Assembly (NCBI GenBank): GCA_024224995.1
Contig: JAAENB010000179.1
Span: forward strand, 1 to 26,359
Length of the DNA stretch: 26,359 nt
Reading direction: 5' to 3'
DNA from: a bacterium
GTDB lineage: Bacteria > Spirochaetota > UBA4802 > UBA5550
Within the stretch, counting starts at the first letter, position 1. Each line of letters starts with the position of its first letter. Of the stretch, positions 9,301-16,742 are shown piece after piece. Made by a program: the position numbers and the translations under genes. Below the pieces are notes generated by a model, which worked only from the letters and a program-made list of their open reading frames with translations, searched no databases and was not told where the DNA came from.

Positions 9301-11678
9301 TCCCCTTCACAGCAGGCAGTCTCAACAAATTCAACATGAAGCGCCAGGGCAAGATGATATTGCTCTTTCCAACAAGTGCCGGCCAGAAGCCCGATCCCGT
9401 TTTCAAAATATTTTAACGCGGGAGAATAGGCAGCCGAGGCCCTGGCTTTTTTACCGGCTTCAAGATTCAATGCTGCCAGTTTCTCTCTGCCTTTACTATC
9501 GGAAATAAGGCGGGATCCCAGGTTAAATTGATCAACAATGGAGAATAACCTGGCGTGCAGATTTTCCCCTCTCATTTTTTCCAGTTCCATTTTCCCAATG
9601 CGGTAATGGAGCTGTTCTCTTTCTTCCGGAGGAATAAGAGAGTACGCAGCTTCCAGTATTCTGTCGTGATGAAAAATATATTCATCACGCGAAACACCAA
9701 TAAGTCCTTCATTAATCGCTTCGGAAAGATCAAACAGGGTTTCTCCCAGCGATTTTTCACAAATCACGGAAAGGGTTTCCAGGTCGAACCGTTTCCCAAT
9801 ACCGGCGCAGACTTTTAATATTTCCCTGGTGTTTACCGGCAGCTTGTTAATTTTTCCGGCGACGAGATCCACAATATTATCGGTTACATGGATCTCCCTG
9901 ATACGCTCGAGATCCCATTGCCATCCTTCTTCCATGGCATCAAGAACAAGAAGATTTTCATTATACAGAGAATAGAGGAACTGGTTTATAAAAAAAGGAT
10001 TACCACCGGTCTTCCGGAACACTTCAGCTGCCAGGGGAGCCCCTTTTTCTTTTGTACAACGTGCGGAATCCGCTATCAGCTCTTCAACAGAGCTCTGGGC
10101 CAGTGGAGCAAGAGTAAGCGTTTGTATGGCCACGTCTTCTTTTTCCATATCAAGAATAGCGCGTATTAAGGGGTGCCCGGAATTGACCTCACTATTCCGG
10201 TACGCTCCAATAATAAAAAGAGCTTTTATGGCGGAACTCTTAACCAGGCTCGTCATGAGATCAAGACTTGCCTGGTCGGTCCATTGCAGGTCATCAAGAA
10301 ACAGAACAACAGGATGTTCTTCTTTCGCGAAAAGAGCGGTAAATTTTTCAAAAACAAGATGAAACCTGTTTTTCGACTCTTCCGGGTCCAGCTGAGCCGG
10401 TTCCGATTGCTTCCCAATTATAAATTCCACCTCAGGAATAATATCGGTGATAATTTTGCCGTTTGGGCCCAGGGTCGCGCGAAGGCTTTCGCTCCAGCGG
10501 TAAATATTCTCTTCATTTTCCGAAAGGACCTGCCGCACCAGTCCGCGGAAGGCGTCTATAATGGCGCTATAGGGAGCGTCCATACTAATTTTATTATATT
10601 TTCCCGCGATAAAGTAACCCCGTTTTACCACAATTGGTTTATGGATCTCACGAACCAGCGCCGATTTACCAATCCCCGGTCTTCCGGCAACAAGCATGAT
10701 CTCGCTGCTTCCCCTGGCAGCCCGTTCAAAGGCCAACAGCAGCTCTTCAATCTCATCCTCTCTTCCGAACAGTTTCTGGGGAACAATAAAACGGTTTGAG
10801 ATATCGTGCACTCCCAGTTCAAAAAATTCAATTCGTCCGTTCCGGATAAAACGGTCCCGGCATTCTTTTAAGTCTGCCATGAGGCCAAAAGCGTTCTGGT
10901 ATCGCTCTTCGGGATTTTTCGACAAAAGTTTCATAACAATAGCGGAAACCATTTTCGGTATTTCGGCATTATGATCTTTTGGAGGAACGGGTTTTATGGC
11001 AATATGAGAATGGATCATTGCCATGGGATCTTCCGATTCAAAGGGAAGTATTGACGTAAGCATTTCATAAAAAGTCACGCCAAGAGAATAAAGGTCTGTT
11101 CTGTAATCAACGGACCGGTTCATCCTTCCGGTCTGCTCCGGTGACATATAGGGAAGCGTTCCCACAATTACATTGCTGTCGTAAATCTCATCATCATCAT
11201 GGGTTAAAACCGATGCTATGCCAAAATCGGTTATTTTTACTCCCAGGCTATTTATATCAACAAGGATATTTTGAGGTTTGATATCCTTATGTATGATATT
11301 CATTTTATGTAAATTGCCGAGAGTTTCCGCCAGCTGAATAGCAACAGAAAGAAAGGTGCTGATATCTTTTCGAATTGTTTTTTCTTCTATATATATTGCC
11401 TTTTTTAGAGAAATCCCAATATAATCCTCCTGTATGAGGGCAAAACTCTTTTCAAAATCGATTATATTATAGGTTTTTATGATCCCGGGAATATCAACCT
11501 TTTTTATGATCATATATTCCTGCTTAAACCGCGCGATTTCCGACGGGGTAGGATATTCAATTTTCAGGACTTTAATAATAACCGTAGAGTCTTCCTCTTC
11601 TTTTCTACAGCGATATATTACCGACCTGATTGTCTCTCCGACTTTCTCCAGTATTGAATAATCTAATATCTTTTTCAT
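6378..11678 (-). CDS. Ser/Thr kinase-ATPase-TPR-GAF-SpoIIE phosphatase mega-protein
   Basis: The 1766-residue cytoplasmic protein holds both a kinase and a phosphatase. Residues about 5-275 form a Ser/Thr kinase: Lys36 in VIIKVLK, the catalytic loop HKDIKPQN (130-137), DFG (151-153) and SPEQTGRM in the activation segment. The glycine-rich loop is degenerate (EKVGETIRSVIYR), a trait of this kinase-ATPase subfamily in cyanobacteria and leptospires as I know it. Residues about 304-560 are a STAND/AAA-like ATPase: Walker A GRPGIGKS (Lys338) and Walker B VVLFLDDLQW (Asp462-463). A long TPR-like helical region (about 650-1310), GAF (1316-1470) and coiled coil (1470-1525) follow. The C-terminal PPM/SpoIIE phosphatase has metal-binding GDFYDF, FDVSGHG, YTDCLEE and FDDDLTV. 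I chose ATG 11678 over TTG 11780 because a strong promoter lies between them. Likely role: scaffolded partner-switching signalling (inference). Confidence 0.93.
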   Translation of the reverse strand: MKKILDYSILEKVGETIRSVIYRCRKEEEDSTVIIKVLKIEYPTPSEIARFKQEYMIIKKVDIPGIIKTYNIIDFEKSFALIQEDYIGISLKKAIYIEEKTIRKDISTFLSVAIQLAETLGNLHKMNIIHKDIKPQNILVDINSLGVKITDFGIASVLTHDDDEIYDSNVIVGTLPYMSPEQTGRMNRSVDYRTDLYSLGVTFYEMLTSILPFESEDPMAMIHSHIAIKPVPPKDHNAEIPKMVSAIVMKLLSKNPEERYQNAFGLMADLKECRDRFIRNGRIEFFELGVHDISNRFIVPQKLFGREDEIEELLLAFERAARGSSEIMLVAGRPGIGKSALVREIHKPIVVKRGYFIAGKYNKISMDAPYSAIIDAFRGLVRQVLSENEENIYRWSESLRATLGPNGKIITDIIPEVEFIIGKQSEPAQLDPEESKNRFHLVFEKFTALFAKEEHPVVLFLDDLQWTDQASLDLMTSLVKSSAIKALFIIGAYRNSEVNSGHPLIRAILDMEKEDVAIQTLTLAPLAQSSVEELIADSARCTKEKGAPLAAEVFRKTGGNPFFINQFLYSLYNENLLVLDAMEEGWQWDLERIREIHVTDNIVDLVAGKINKLPVNTREILKVCAGIGKRFDLETLSVICEKSLGETLFDLSEAINEGLIGVSRDEYIFHHDRILEAAYSLIPPEEREQLHYRIGKMELEKMRGENLHARLFSIVDQFNLGSRLISDSKGREKLAALNLEAGKKARASAAYSPALKYFENGIGLLAGTCWKEQYHLALALHVEFVETACCEGDYEKMNQAADVVLAHAGNVLDRIKINKVLIDACKARQDFHGAITGGIDSLKLLGIKIPFKPNKFRIFWELLKVKVSLMGKTPEDLADFPKMTDRRMLAAMKILESMISASYNAAPEVLGLIVLKWVYWASRYGHAPEHAYAYIAYGFILISVLGDIDGGYRFGNLGLSLVKKLGAWRQESLGLFMYNITIRHWKEHLRESSTALYEAYQVGLETGNLEYAANNLAIYDMTFLYLGRDLAELEQEMAKHSRIIAGFKQALASDMHAIVRQAVLNLMGKNFDPTQLTGKVLDEEKAVPGWISANNRTVLSLFYQARLFLYFLFENYSPAFECLEQAKVYLDGRQGAPATRSVVFFDSLVRLALYSEASKQKKRSFLKKIEKNQKLVKKWAENAPMNNLHYYYLVNAERGKALEDYSVAEKSYDLAIALSKKYGYILEEALSNELAAKFYIFRGKERIAGVYLRDAYKCYTRWGAVAKLKQLSELYPGLLSTDRRNVVHLFDDTISSGSRLELLDLASVMKASQAISGEIMLGKLLINMMRIILENAGAERGFIILEEKGKLLVEAEGIVGSEEIEVLESTPLDIHGGLSAAIVNYTARTKERLILNNAVIEGDFTDDFYVVKYKPKSVLCVPILNQGKLIGVVYLENNLSIGAFTAERIEILKLLSSQVAISIENAKLYENLESKVRERTEELQTTLYELGRTNDNLVRVNDNLESANEGLNKAQAVAGRDMKMATNVQSKFLPNAVPQSEEWDIAYMFKPMVGISGDFYDFYESGNELRGVGIFDVSGHGIASGLITMIAKSVFFRHFLSGLSLELNTVFLQANKELIKEIGEVDNYVTGIILRFSGNRIDYVNAGHQDVILKSVKGGTPQVVVKANGESIGGFYLGVKIMERPFELLTFTVESGDYLLLYTDCLEESKNLKGEPFKLESIMKAFEHAPNSSADTVLKYILNEFYKFIGSDKFDDDLTVIVIKKL

Positions 11679-11708
11679 AGGAATATATATGTTTGAAGTT
11701 TGTGGAAA

Positions 11709-11737
11709 ATTATACTTATAAAAGAAGAAATATGCAA
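11709..11737 (-). promoter_or_regulatory. Promoter of the kinase/phosphatase gene
   Basis: On the minus strand, TTGCAT (11737-11732), a 17-bp spacer and a perfect TATAAT (11714-11709). The start near 11702 gives a leader of about 24 nt to the ATG at 11678, which settles the start codon. The chemoreceptor gene has the same -35, spacer length and -10. Confidence 0.75.
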
Positions 11738-11857
11738 GATCTTTTTGAGGGATTGTTAAAAAAGAGCCCCGAGAGCCCAATCAGAACTGTTGATATTATC
11801 CCCCCGCCAATAGCTAAGTAGTTACAAATAAAAAAACAAAAAAAGTGGACTTTAGAC

Positions 11858-11886
11858 TTGACTTATAATATAATAGGTATTATATT
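11858..11886 (+). promoter_or_regulatory. Promoter and likely autoregulatory operator of the TetR-type gene
   Basis: TTGACT (11858-11863), 17 bp, TATTAT (11881-11886). The spacer and the region to about 11917 are almost pure A/T with nested dyads: ATAATA/TATTAT around a central GG at 11876-11877, GTTAT-TAT-ATAAC at about 11888-11900, and further TATTATA copies. TetR proteins commonly bind such dyads over their own promoters, so a repressor site here is a reasonable inference; its exact limits cannot be fixed by eye. Confidence 0.55.
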
Positions 11887-11928
11887 ATAGTTATTATATA
11901 ACGACTATTATACTACAAGGAGCAAGAG

Positions 11929-12657
11929 ATGCCCAGGAAATGCAAATTTTCAAGCAAGGATATTATTGATGCCGCTTTCTCCGTTGTTCGAAAACTGGGA
12001 TGGGACCGGCTTTCCGCCAATTCAATTGCTGATGAACTTCAGTCTTCCACCATGCCTATTTATTCATACCTGAAATCGATGAAAAACCTGGAAGAAGAGA
12101 TCATCAAAAAGGCTGTTTCCCTGCTAATACAATACCAATCCGTTTCAAGAACCGGTGACCCCTTTCTCGACATGGGCACCGGGTATATTCTCTTTGCCAG
12201 GGAAGAACCGAATCTTTACCACTGCCTCAATGACGGGCAGCGTTTCGACCTGAAAAGACTGCACGAGACCTATAATTTCGACACCCTGCCCCATTCCCTG
12301 TCGAGCTTTCCTCTTATGAACGGAATTTCAAAAAAACAGGAACGAAAAGTGCTTTTTACGATCTGGGTGCTCTTTCACGGTATTGCTGTTCTTATTAACA
12401 GCTCTCTTAAAAATACCACTGAGCATGAGATTATCAGCTTTCTCCGGGATACGGGTATTACCCTGTGGAAAGGATTTGCGTCCATTATTGAAGAGGAACA
12501 GGTCTCAGGGAACCCTTTTTACGCCTTCGAAGGTATTATCCGGACCGTGGAAATTGAATTAAACTCCGACGCTGCGAACACTCAAACCGGCAGGTGGGGT
12601 ATCAGTGTGAACCGTGTTGGGGTGCGGAACTGGGGTGAAGGGATATTTATACGATGA
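11929..12657 (+). CDS. TetR/AcrR-family transcriptional regulator
   Basis: The 242-residue protein begins with a TetR-type DNA-binding domain (about residues 7-55): FSSKDIIDAAFSVVRKLGWDRLSANSIADELQ, then MPIYSYLKSMKNLEEEI. That is the usual helix-turn-helix with a Tyr-containing recognition helix. The C-terminal ligand-binding half is divergent, as usual in the family. AAGGAG sits seven bases before the ATG. It lies 100 bp upstream of the fadN-like gene on the same strand, so it is the obvious regulator of the beta-oxidation genes, probably sensing an acyl-CoA, by analogy with Bacillus FadR (inference). The final 25 residues (after NSDAANTQTG) look unlike a folded helix and may be a late extension. 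Divergent from the kinase/phosphatase gene, with separate promoters. Confidence 0.85.
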   Translation: MPRKCKFSSKDIIDAAFSVVRKLGWDRLSANSIADELQSSTMPIYSYLKSMKNLEEEIIKKAVSLLIQYQSVSRTGDPFLDMGTGYILFAREEPNLYHCLNDGQRFDLKRLHETYNFDTLPHSLSSFPLMNGISKKQERKVLFTIWVLFHGIAVLINSSLKNTTEHEIISFLRDTGITLWKGFASIIEEEQVSGNPFYAFEGIIRTVEIELNSDAANTQTGRWGISVNRVGVRNWGEGIFIR

Positions 12658-12704
12658 AGAGCCCTGGCATTAAAGGAGGACCAAAAGCTAAACAAAGCCC
12701 AAAA

Positions 12705-12723
12705 CAGCGGTACTTACCCGCTG
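12705..12723 (+). promoter_or_regulatory. Small hairpin in the leader of the fadN-like gene
   Basis: CAGCGG and CCGCTG (12705-12710, 12718-12723) can pair around a 7-nt loop, followed by GAAAAAATAAATTATATAAT. The AT-rich tract contains TATAAT at about 12737-12742, only 15 bp before the ATG, so it could be a -10 for a very short leader; no -35 matches well. An AAAGGAGG at about 12674 has no start codon after it. Weak evidence; the gene may simply be co-transcribed with the TetR gene. Confidence 0.25.
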
Positions 12724-12757
12724 AAAAAATAAATTATATAATATGGAGGAAACCCCT

Positions 12758-15184
12758 ATGATGCAACGTATCGAAAAAGTAGCCGTTATTGGCTCCGGCA
12801 TAATGGGTGGAGGGATCGCCGCCCTGTGCGCCAGCGCAGCAATCCCAACCCTGCTTCTGGATATTGTTCCCTTTGATTTGACAGCCGAAGAGACAAAAAA
12901 CCCCGAAGCACGGAACAGTATAGCACAAGCCGGTCTGGAGGCAACAATAAAAGCCAAACCAGCCCTGTTTCCGGACAAAAAAAATGATCTCCGGTATATT
13001 GATATCGGCAACCTGGAAGATGATTTCCAGTCCATTGCCCATTGCGACCTTATCATTGAAGCGATCGTGGAAAACCTGGATATCAAACAAAAACTTTTTG
13101 CCCGGATCGATGCTATCCGCAAACCGGGCGCGATTATCGCTTCCAACACCTCCGGTCTTCCCCTGGTAAAAATGGTTGAAGGCCGCAGCAAAGAATTCAA
13201 AGAACATTTTCTTATTGCTCATTTTTTTAACCCCGTACGGTACATGAAACTCCTGGAAATTGTTCCCGGTCCCGACACAAACCCCGGTCTTCTTGACTGG
13301 TTCACCGGGTGGAGCGAACAGACCCTGGGCAAAGGGATTGCCATTGCCAGAGACACGCCTAATTTCATTGGCAACCGCATTGGCATGGGACTTTTATGCA
13401 AAGCGTTTCAACTCATGGATGAAGAAAAAGATTCTATTTCCATCCCGGAGTTCGACGCGCTTTTTGGTCCCGCATTCGGCATGCCCAAAACAGCGGTCTT
13501 TGCCCTTGCCGACCTTGTTGGCCTTGATACAATCGGCCACCTTACGGAAAACTCGTTCCAGCTTCTTCCCAATGACGAGGCCCGGGATATCTTCCGCCTT
13601 CCCGCTTTCGTGAGCGGCATGATTAAAAAAAATATGCTGGGCAACAAAACGAAAGAATCGGGCGGATTCTATAAAAGCGAATTTGATCCCGGAACCTTTA
13701 AAAAGAAAAAAAAGGTGCTCAATATTAATTCGGGCCATCATGTCGATTTCGACCGGAAACAAAAACCGGAAATTCTCTCCCGGGCCAGGGAAGCCGGTTC
13801 CCTGGCTGAAAAACAGCGGATGCTGCTCTTTGACTCAAATCCCCTTTCTCAAGCTGCCTGGAAACTGGCTGCTTTTGTGCTCATCTATTCCGCGAACCGG
13901 GTTCCGGAAATTGCCGGCTCCATTGTGGAAATAGACAATGCCATGCGATGGGGTTTCACCCTTGAAGCCGGTCCCTTTCAAACCTGGGATAACCTGGGAC
14001 TTAAAGATTCGGTTGAAAAAATGAAAGCCGACGGGTTTTCCATCCCCGTCAAAATAGAAGAAATGCTTGCCCGCGGGCATACCAGTTTTTACCGGGTCGA
14101 AAACGGCAAAGAGCTCTATTACGACTTTGAGTCGGGCAGCTACTTAGCGGTTCCCGTGAGCAGCAACGTTATCTCGCTTAAAACATTAAAAGCCGACAAC
14201 AAAGAAGTTCTTTCCAACAACTCCGCCTCCCTTATTGATCTTGGCGACGATATTTTCTGCGTGGAATTTCACACGAAAATGAACGCGCTTAACAACGAGA
14301 TTATTGAGTTTATGGCAGAAGCCGACTCCTTTGTCCGGGAGAATGGCGCGGGTATGGTCATCGGCAGCCAGGCTCCCGGCTTTCCCGGTGCTTTTTCCGC
14401 GGGCGCGGACCTGGGATATATGCTGAATCTCGCGAAGAATAAAAAATGGGGCGAGATTGAATCCTTTATTAAAAAAGCCCAGGACGGGGTTATGGGCGCG
14501 CGCTACGCTCCCTACCCTGTTGTTGCCGCCCCTTTCGGCATGACCCTGGGCGGCGGCTGCGAAATTTGTCTTGCCAGCGACCGGGTTGTGGCCCACAGCG
14601 AGCTCATTATGGGCCTTGTTGAAATAGGGTCCGGCCTGCTTCCCGCGGGCGGCGGCTGCACCAATCTCTGGAGAAAATTTATTGAATCCGTGCCGCCTGC
14701 TGTTGCCATTTCGGACTATGCCGCTTTTTTCTTGCCCGTGATCATGTCCATTGGCCAGGCAAAAGTTTCTCTCTCTGCCGCCCAGGCCCGGAACTCCGGG
14801 TTCCTGGGCCCCAAAGACAGGATCATTGCCAACCGGGATCATCTTATTGGTGAAGCAAAAAAAGAAGCGCTCAAACTGGTCTCCGACGGCTACCGTCCCC
14901 CGGCTAAAACCGACATTCCCGTGATGGGACAGGAAGCCAGGGGCATTCTCAATGCTGAGCTGTTCAATATGGCTGAGGGCGGGTTCATCACCCCTCATAT
15001 GAAAGCCGTTACCCTTAAGATCGCCTATGTTATTTCGGGCGGCGAGGCCCGGCAGGGCATGCCGGTTTCCGAGGACTATATGCTCCGCCTGGAAAGAGAA
15101 GCCTTTGTTGAACTCTGGCAAACCGAAAACACGCAAAAAATGGCAGAGCATATGCTCGCTAAGGGAAAACCGCTTATGCTTTAA
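12758..15184 (+). CDS. fadN: FadN-like 3-hydroxyacyl-CoA dehydrogenase / enoyl-CoA hydratase
   Basis: This bifunctional beta-oxidation enzyme hydrates enoyl-CoA and oxidises the 3-hydroxyacyl-CoA with NAD. At 808 residues it is close to Bacillus FadN (about 790), with the dehydrogenase first, the reverse of E. coli FadB. Seen: the NAD-binding loop VIGSGIMGGGIA (10-21), catalytic HFFNP (His155) with Glu167 in MKLLEIV, NFIGNRIG, and the C-terminal dehydrogenase segment ANRVPEIAGSIVEIDNAMRWGF. The hydratase domain (about 490-690) has oxyanion-hole motifs GAFSAGADL and GMTLGGGCE, and the catalytic-Glu region LVEIGSGLLPAGGG. I start at ATG 12758 because GGAGGA (12745-12750) sits seven bases before it; the in-frame ATG at 12743 overlaps that Shine-Dalgarno. 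It lies between the TetR gene and the thiolase gene. No acyl-CoA dehydrogenase or ligase is in the window. Confidence 0.92.
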   Translation: MMQRIEKVAVIGSGIMGGGIAALCASAAIPTLLLDIVPFDLTAEETKNPEARNSIAQAGLEATIKAKPALFPDKKNDLRYIDIGNLEDDFQSIAHCDLIIEAIVENLDIKQKLFARIDAIRKPGAIIASNTSGLPLVKMVEGRSKEFKEHFLIAHFFNPVRYMKLLEIVPGPDTNPGLLDWFTGWSEQTLGKGIAIARDTPNFIGNRIGMGLLCKAFQLMDEEKDSISIPEFDALFGPAFGMPKTAVFALADLVGLDTIGHLTENSFQLLPNDEARDIFRLPAFVSGMIKKNMLGNKTKESGGFYKSEFDPGTFKKKKKVLNINSGHHVDFDRKQKPEILSRAREAGSLAEKQRMLLFDSNPLSQAAWKLAAFVLIYSANRVPEIAGSIVEIDNAMRWGFTLEAGPFQTWDNLGLKDSVEKMKADGFSIPVKIEEMLARGHTSFYRVENGKELYYDFESGSYLAVPVSSNVISLKTLKADNKEVLSNNSASLIDLGDDIFCVEFHTKMNALNNEIIEFMAEADSFVRENGAGMVIGSQAPGFPGAFSAGADLGYMLNLAKNKKWGEIESFIKKAQDGVMGARYAPYPVVAAPFGMTLGGGCEICLASDRVVAHSELIMGLVEIGSGLLPAGGGCTNLWRKFIESVPPAVAISDYAAFFLPVIMSIGQAKVSLSAAQARNSGFLGPKDRIIANRDHLIGEAKKEALKLVSDGYRPPAKTDIPVMGQEARGILNAELFNMAEGGFITPHMKAVTLKIAYVISGGEARQGMPVSEDYMLRLEREAFVELWQTENTQKMAEHMLAKGKPLML

Positions 15185-15199
15185 CAAGGTTTAAGGTTC

Positions 15200-15226
15200 G
15201 AGGTTCGAGGTTCGAGGTTTTTTGCC
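15200..15226 (+). repeat. Heptad repeat, left arm of a 2-kb inverted pair
   Basis: Directly after the fadN stop, the heptamer GGTTCGA recurs three times from 15195, ending in TTTTTTGCC. Positions 15200-15226 match the reverse complement of 17221-17247 at 25 of 27 bases. The pair encloses the thiolase and the small 16878 gene. Confidence 0.85.
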
Positions 15227-15232
15227 CGGGGC

Positions 15233-15268
15233 CGCACCCCTGCGAGGGGTGCGACCCCTGCGAGGGGT
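15233..15268. repeat. Two tandem GC-rich hairpins
   Basis: CGCACCCCT-GCG-AGGGGTGCG (15233-15253) is a 9-bp stem, immediately followed by ACCCCT-GCG-AGGGGT (15254-15268), a 6-bp stem with the same loop. They are near-exact tandem copies. They could end transcription after fadN, but no T-tract follows. Confidence 0.75.
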
Positions 15269-15278
15269 TTGGTTCTGA

Positions 15279-15418
15279 GAGACGTTGCAGTGCAACGCCT
15301 TTACTGGCTGGTTTCAGGCCAGAGCTATGGAGATTCCGAGGAGAGGGTCGTTTTGCAAAGATGCTTCGGGCAATGTCTTCGGGAAAAGGTCCGTAGAGGC
15401 GTTGCACTGCAACGTCTC
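15279..15418. repeat. MITE-like element with perfect 21-bp inverted ends
   Basis: Arms 15279-15299 and 15398-15418 are exact reverse complements. Pairing continues imperfectly for several bases inward and about 15 outward. Each arm is itself a palindrome: CGTTGCA-G-TGCAACG on the left and CGTTGCA-C-TGCAACG on the right. The core GAGACGTTGCA...TGCAACGTCTC resembles short palindromes that I recall as dispersed in cyanobacterial and other genomes. CGGGCAATGTC occurs at 15367-15377 and again just outside at 15433-15443. No protein-coding capacity is credible; the two short frames here are composed of repeat. With the heptads and hairpins, this accounts for the 346-bp gap between fadN and the thiolase gene. 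Confidence 0.8.
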
Positions 15419-15530
15419 CAAAAACCAACCCCCGGGCAATGTCCCCCGAAAACAGGCTCTGTTTCAGATTTAGTTTCTTAAGAGAAAATTCGAGATTTTT
15501 TTTATTATTTTTTTAAAAGGAGAATTCACA

Positions 15531-16739
15531 ATGAAAGATGCGTATATAGTAAGTGCAGTTAGAACGCCGGGATGCCGGAGAGGTAAAGGGGGGCTGGCAG
15601 AGACCAGGCCGGAAAATTTACTGGCCCATGTGCTGGATGCCGCGATAGAGCGGGTTCCGGGGCTGGAGAAAAAAAATGTTGATGATATTATGATTGGCTG
15701 TGCCTTTCCCGAAGCGGAACAGGGTCTAAATATCGGCAGGATCGCGCCGCTGCTGGCCGGGTTCCCGGTTTCCACTTCGGGCGCTACGGTTAACCGTTTT
15801 TGCGCTGCCGGTCTTGAGTCCATTGCCCAGTCGGCTCTCAGGGTCATGAGCGGCTGGTCCACTGTAACTATGGCCGGGGGTATTGAATCCATGAGCATTG
15901 TTCCCATGGGCGGGAACATGCCCAGGCCCCACCCCGGCCTGGCAAGATCCCGTCCCGACAGTTATATCTCAATGGGTGTTACTGCTGAGAACGTGGCTAA
16001 CCGCTACTCAATCAGCCGTGAAGACCAGGACGAATTCGCTGTCCATTCACACCAAAAAGCTGCCGAGGCCCGGGAGAACGGTTTCTTCACCGAAATCGTG
16101 CCCACCCCGGCAGAGCGCTATGTCATAAACGATGACGGCTCTGTTTCAAAGTCGACCGTGACCCTGGAGCACGACGACGGTATTCGGGAAAACTCTTCTG
16201 TTGAAGGGCTTGCCAAACTACGCGCCGCTTTTTCCGCTACGGGCTCCGTTACTGCCGGGAACTCTTCCCAGACCACGGACGGTGCCGCTGCCGTTGTTAT
16301 TGTTAATGAGTCCGTTCTTAAAAAATACGGTCTCAAACCCCTGGCGAAATTAAAATTCTACACCACCACCGGGTGCGAGCCCGATGAAATGGGAATTGGT
16401 CCTGCCCTGGCTATTCCAAAACTTCTTGACATGGCAGGCCTCTCAGTTAAGGATATCGGCCTCTGGGAACTGAACGAAGCTTTTGCCTCCCAGGCTATTT
16501 ACTGCGCCCGGGAACTCGGTATTGGCGACAAAAAATTCTGGGCCGCAGACAGTCCCGAAAAAAAACTGAACATCTCGGGCGGCGCCATTGCCCTTGGCCA
16601 TCCCCTGGGATGTACCGGGTCCAAACTGGCAGGCACTCTCATTGCCAATATGCAGCGCCTGGGCGTGAAGTATGGTGTTGAGTCTATGTGTGTTGGCGGC
16701 GGTATGGGTGCTGCCGCGTTGTTTGAGTTATGTGAGTAA
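15531..16739 (+). CDS. fadA: FadA-like acetyl-CoA C-acyltransferase (thiolase)
   Basis: It cleaves 3-ketoacyl-CoA to acetyl-CoA and a shortened acyl-CoA, the last step of beta-oxidation. The 402-residue length is typical. The nucleophile Cys91 lies in NRFCAAGLESIA, NEAF is at 315-318, catalytic His357 in GGAIALGHPLGCTG, and the second catalytic Cys387 in CVGGGMGAA. AAAAGGAGA precedes the ATG by eight bases. It should act after the FadN-like enzyme, but the two genes are separated by 346 bp of repeats rather than the few bases usual in fadNA operons. No strong promoter is apparent in that gap, so transcription either reads through the repeats or starts at an unrecognised promoter. A biosynthetic acetyl-CoA acetyltransferase is an alternative; pairing with the FadN-like gene favours the degradative role. 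Confidence 0.92.
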   Translation: MKDAYIVSAVRTPGCRRGKGGLAETRPENLLAHVLDAAIERVPGLEKKNVDDIMIGCAFPEAEQGLNIGRIAPLLAGFPVSTSGATVNRFCAAGLESIAQSALRVMSGWSTVTMAGGIESMSIVPMGGNMPRPHPGLARSRPDSYISMGVTAENVANRYSISREDQDEFAVHSHQKAAEARENGFFTEIVPTPAERYVINDDGSVSKSTVTLEHDDGIRENSSVEGLAKLRAAFSATGSVTAGNSSQTTDGAAAVVIVNESVLKKYGLKPLAKLKFYTTTGCEPDEMGIGPALAIPKLLDMAGLSVKDIGLWELNEAFASQAIYCARELGIGDKKFWAADSPEKKLNISGGAIALGHPLGCTGSKLAGTLIANMQRLGVKYGVESMCVGGGMGAAALFELCE

Positions 16740-16742
16740 AAA

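Noticed and set aside
10173..10799. 208-codon plus-strand frame inside the kinase/phosphatase gene
   Set aside because: Antisense shadow of the ATPase domain with intact Walker motifs on the other strand.
11679..11780. TTG start at 11780 for the kinase/phosphatase gene, adding 34 residues
   Set aside because: A strong promoter (TTGCAT-17-TATAAT) lies between this codon and the ATG at 11678, which begins right before the kinase domain.
14186..15187. 333-codon minus-strand frame opposite the hydratase domain of fadN
   Set aside because: A long shadow frame caused by GC-rich third positions on the plus strand; it begins in the stop region of fadN and shows no domain motif.
15174..15481. Short open frames (62-84 codons) on both strands between fadN and fadA
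   Set aside because: They are composed of the hairpins, heptads and palindromic element; their translations repeat GVALQRL-like words because of the repeats.
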